From the NCBI RefSeq assembly GCF_020740795.1, contig NC_067290.1:15234001-15298000 (forward strand): a stretch of DNA of 64,000 bases, written 5' to 3'. This document shows, piece by piece, positions 63,001-64,000 of this stretch. Source of the stretch: Apus apus (lineage: Eukaryota > Chordata > Aves > Apodiformes > Apodidae). Below the pieces are notes generated by a model. That model did not search any database. It was not told the DNA's origin and was given only the letters and a program-made list of their open reading frames with translations. How positions within the stretch are numbered: position 1 is the stretch's first letter; every line of letters starts with the position of its first letter. The position numbers and the translations under genes are program-made.

Positions 63001-64000
63001 GCGGCTCTGCCCCGGCAGGTGGGAGCCGGCGCCATCGGCTGCGAGCTGCTCAAGAACTTTGCCATGATGGGGCTGGCAGCAGGGCCAGACGGGGACCTCA
63101 CTGTCACCGACATGGACACCGTCGCTCTCTCCAACCTTCATCGGCAGCTCCTCTACCGCTTCTCGGATATATCGGTGAGGCGAAGACTGAGCTCCCCCTG
63201 AAGGGCACCCTATGCAAGGGGCTTCCCAGGGCCGTGGGGTGGGGGAGAGCTGCCCACCCCCTCTCTGCCCTGCCAGATGCTGAAGTCGGTGGTGGCTGCA
63301 GCTGCCGTGCGGCGCATGAACCCCGATGTCAGGGTGACAGCTCACCAGAACCAAGTGGGACCTGCCACCGAGCTGCTCTATGGGGATCACTTCTTCCGGA
63401 GCCTGGATGGTGTCCTTAGCGCTGTGGACACGCTGGAGGCCCGTGAGTGTGGGGAGGGAATAGGGGCTGAGCTGGCAGCCATGCTTCCTGGCTGCCAGGC
63501 ACCCCTGTCTCCCCACAGGCACCTACTTGGAGAGCCGCTGCTTCCGCTGCCGCACCCCACTGCTGGATTCGGGCACAGAGGGGCCACGGGGCAACGTGCT
63601 GGTCACGGTGCCCTTTCTGACCAAGCCGCCTGAACCAGCCAGTGCCCCTGCAGATGGCACCTTCCCCCTCTGCACCCTGCGGTACTTCCCCCTCAACATC
63701 CAGCATACACTGCAGGTAGGCTATGGCACCCCAGCACCACGCGAGGAAGCCCTGGCACCTTTGTTGTCCTTTTCTGTTTCCCCCTCCGGCCATGACTATG
63801 GCCATGGGTAGGATTCAGCCCCAGCTGCTTCCTGCCAGCCGTCTGAGTGCTGCCACCAGCCCCAGCATGGCCTCGCCCTCCCCCTGGTCTTGGGCTGGGG
63901 GTCGGGGAGGGAGGCAGGATGGGAATGTTCCAGTGCTCATCCCTGCTCTCCCTCCACAGTGGGCCTGTGACGAGTTTGAGGGGCTCTTCCAGGTGCCAGC
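60072..64000 (+). CDS. UBA7: Ubiquitin-like modifier activating enzyme 7 (E1 for ISG15), first 15 coding exons
   Basis: E1 enzymes adenylate a ubiquitin-like protein and hold it on a cysteine. Exons: 60072-60112, 60188-60353, 61071-61205, 61272-61378, 61536-61626, 61731-61872, 61967-62064, 62143-62322, 62404-62562, 62672-62779, 62861-62941, 63019-63174, 63277-63442, 63519-63715, and 63960 to the edge. Phases agree throughout (622 codons). Landmarks: YSRQLYVLG, first pseudo-nucleotide loop [60 protein letters not shown], true ATP loop [25 protein letters not shown], and the catalytic-Cys motif PLCTLRYFP (Cys about 595; human UBA7 Cys599). The remaining Cys domain, adenylation segment and ubiquitin-fold domain are beyond the edge. 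Length, exon 1 and the lack of a UBA1-type N-terminal extension favour UBA7 over UBA1. Confidence 0.92.
60376..60665. repeat. Degenerate minisatellite in UBA7 intron 2
   Basis: About six to eight imperfect units of roughly 35-45 bp centre on GTAACAGGTACAGGTATGGGTGGGGG. The array lies in the intron after exon 2. It contains no coding sequence even though frames stay open on the minus strand. Confidence 0.7.
60744..60985. mobile_element. Possible endogenous-retrovirus LTR remnant (avian)
   Basis: A segment of UBA7 intron 2 resembles common avian ERV LTR sequence: TTGTGGTTTGGGCCTAAC, then AGCCCTGGGGCTGCTCACTC, TATGGGATGGGGAGGACAG, and GGGAGAGAGTCCTCCATGAA. It is a short broken fossil with no internal genes, probably a fragment of a solo LTR. 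The family (perhaps ERVL-like) is uncertain, as is its age. Confidence 0.4.

Overview
This looks like a bird chromosome segment with vertebrate genes of many short exons, GC-rich compact introns and little interspersed repeat. The repeats recognised are CR1 LINE tails, an ancient antisense CR1 copy and one possible LTR scrap. All six genes were identified by reading their exons directly. In order they are MST1 (minus, running off the left edge), DAG1 (plus), NICN1 (plus), AMT (plus), TCTA (minus) and UBA7 (plus, running off the right edge). In human 3p21.31, as I recall it, BSN and APEH lie between DAG1 and MST1, and RHOA rather than UBA7 is next to TCTA. The window is therefore a rearranged or condensed version of that neighbourhood.

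Left part (1-2700): the first five coding exons of MST1 are on the minus strand (signal peptide, PAN domain, first kringle). They lie head to head with a strong CpG island that probably also carries the non-coding first exon of DAG1. Middle (2.7-52.2 kb): I see no protein-coding gene other than DAG1. It has a presumed ~34-kb first intron, a short coding exon at 35.88 kb, a 12.4-kb second intron and one large exon (48.56-50.97 kb) encoding most of alpha- and all of beta-dystroglycan, then a 1.2-kb 3' UTR.

Right part (52.2-64 kb) is gene-dense. NICN1 has six exons and AMT eight, both complete and in the same direction. TCTA converges on AMT with their poly(A) signals 86 bp apart. TCTA and UBA7 share a very short head-to-head promoter made of tandem GC boxes. 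The genes act in unrelated processes: MST1 is a plasma growth-factor ligand, DAG1 a matrix receptor, NICN1 a tubulin polyglutamylase subunit, AMT the T-protein of mitochondrial glycine cleavage, TCTA a small membrane protein and UBA7 an E1 activating enzyme. Their clustering is synteny, not an operon-like pathway.

The most notable anomalies are two single-base length problems in homopolymers inside otherwise perfectly conserved coding exons: a C9 run in the last exon of DAG1 and a G8 run in exon 1 of NICN1. Both are probably assembly errors. I found no undescribed biological system. The remaining points of interest are promoter architecture, minisatellites in introns close to CpG islands, and gene-order change.
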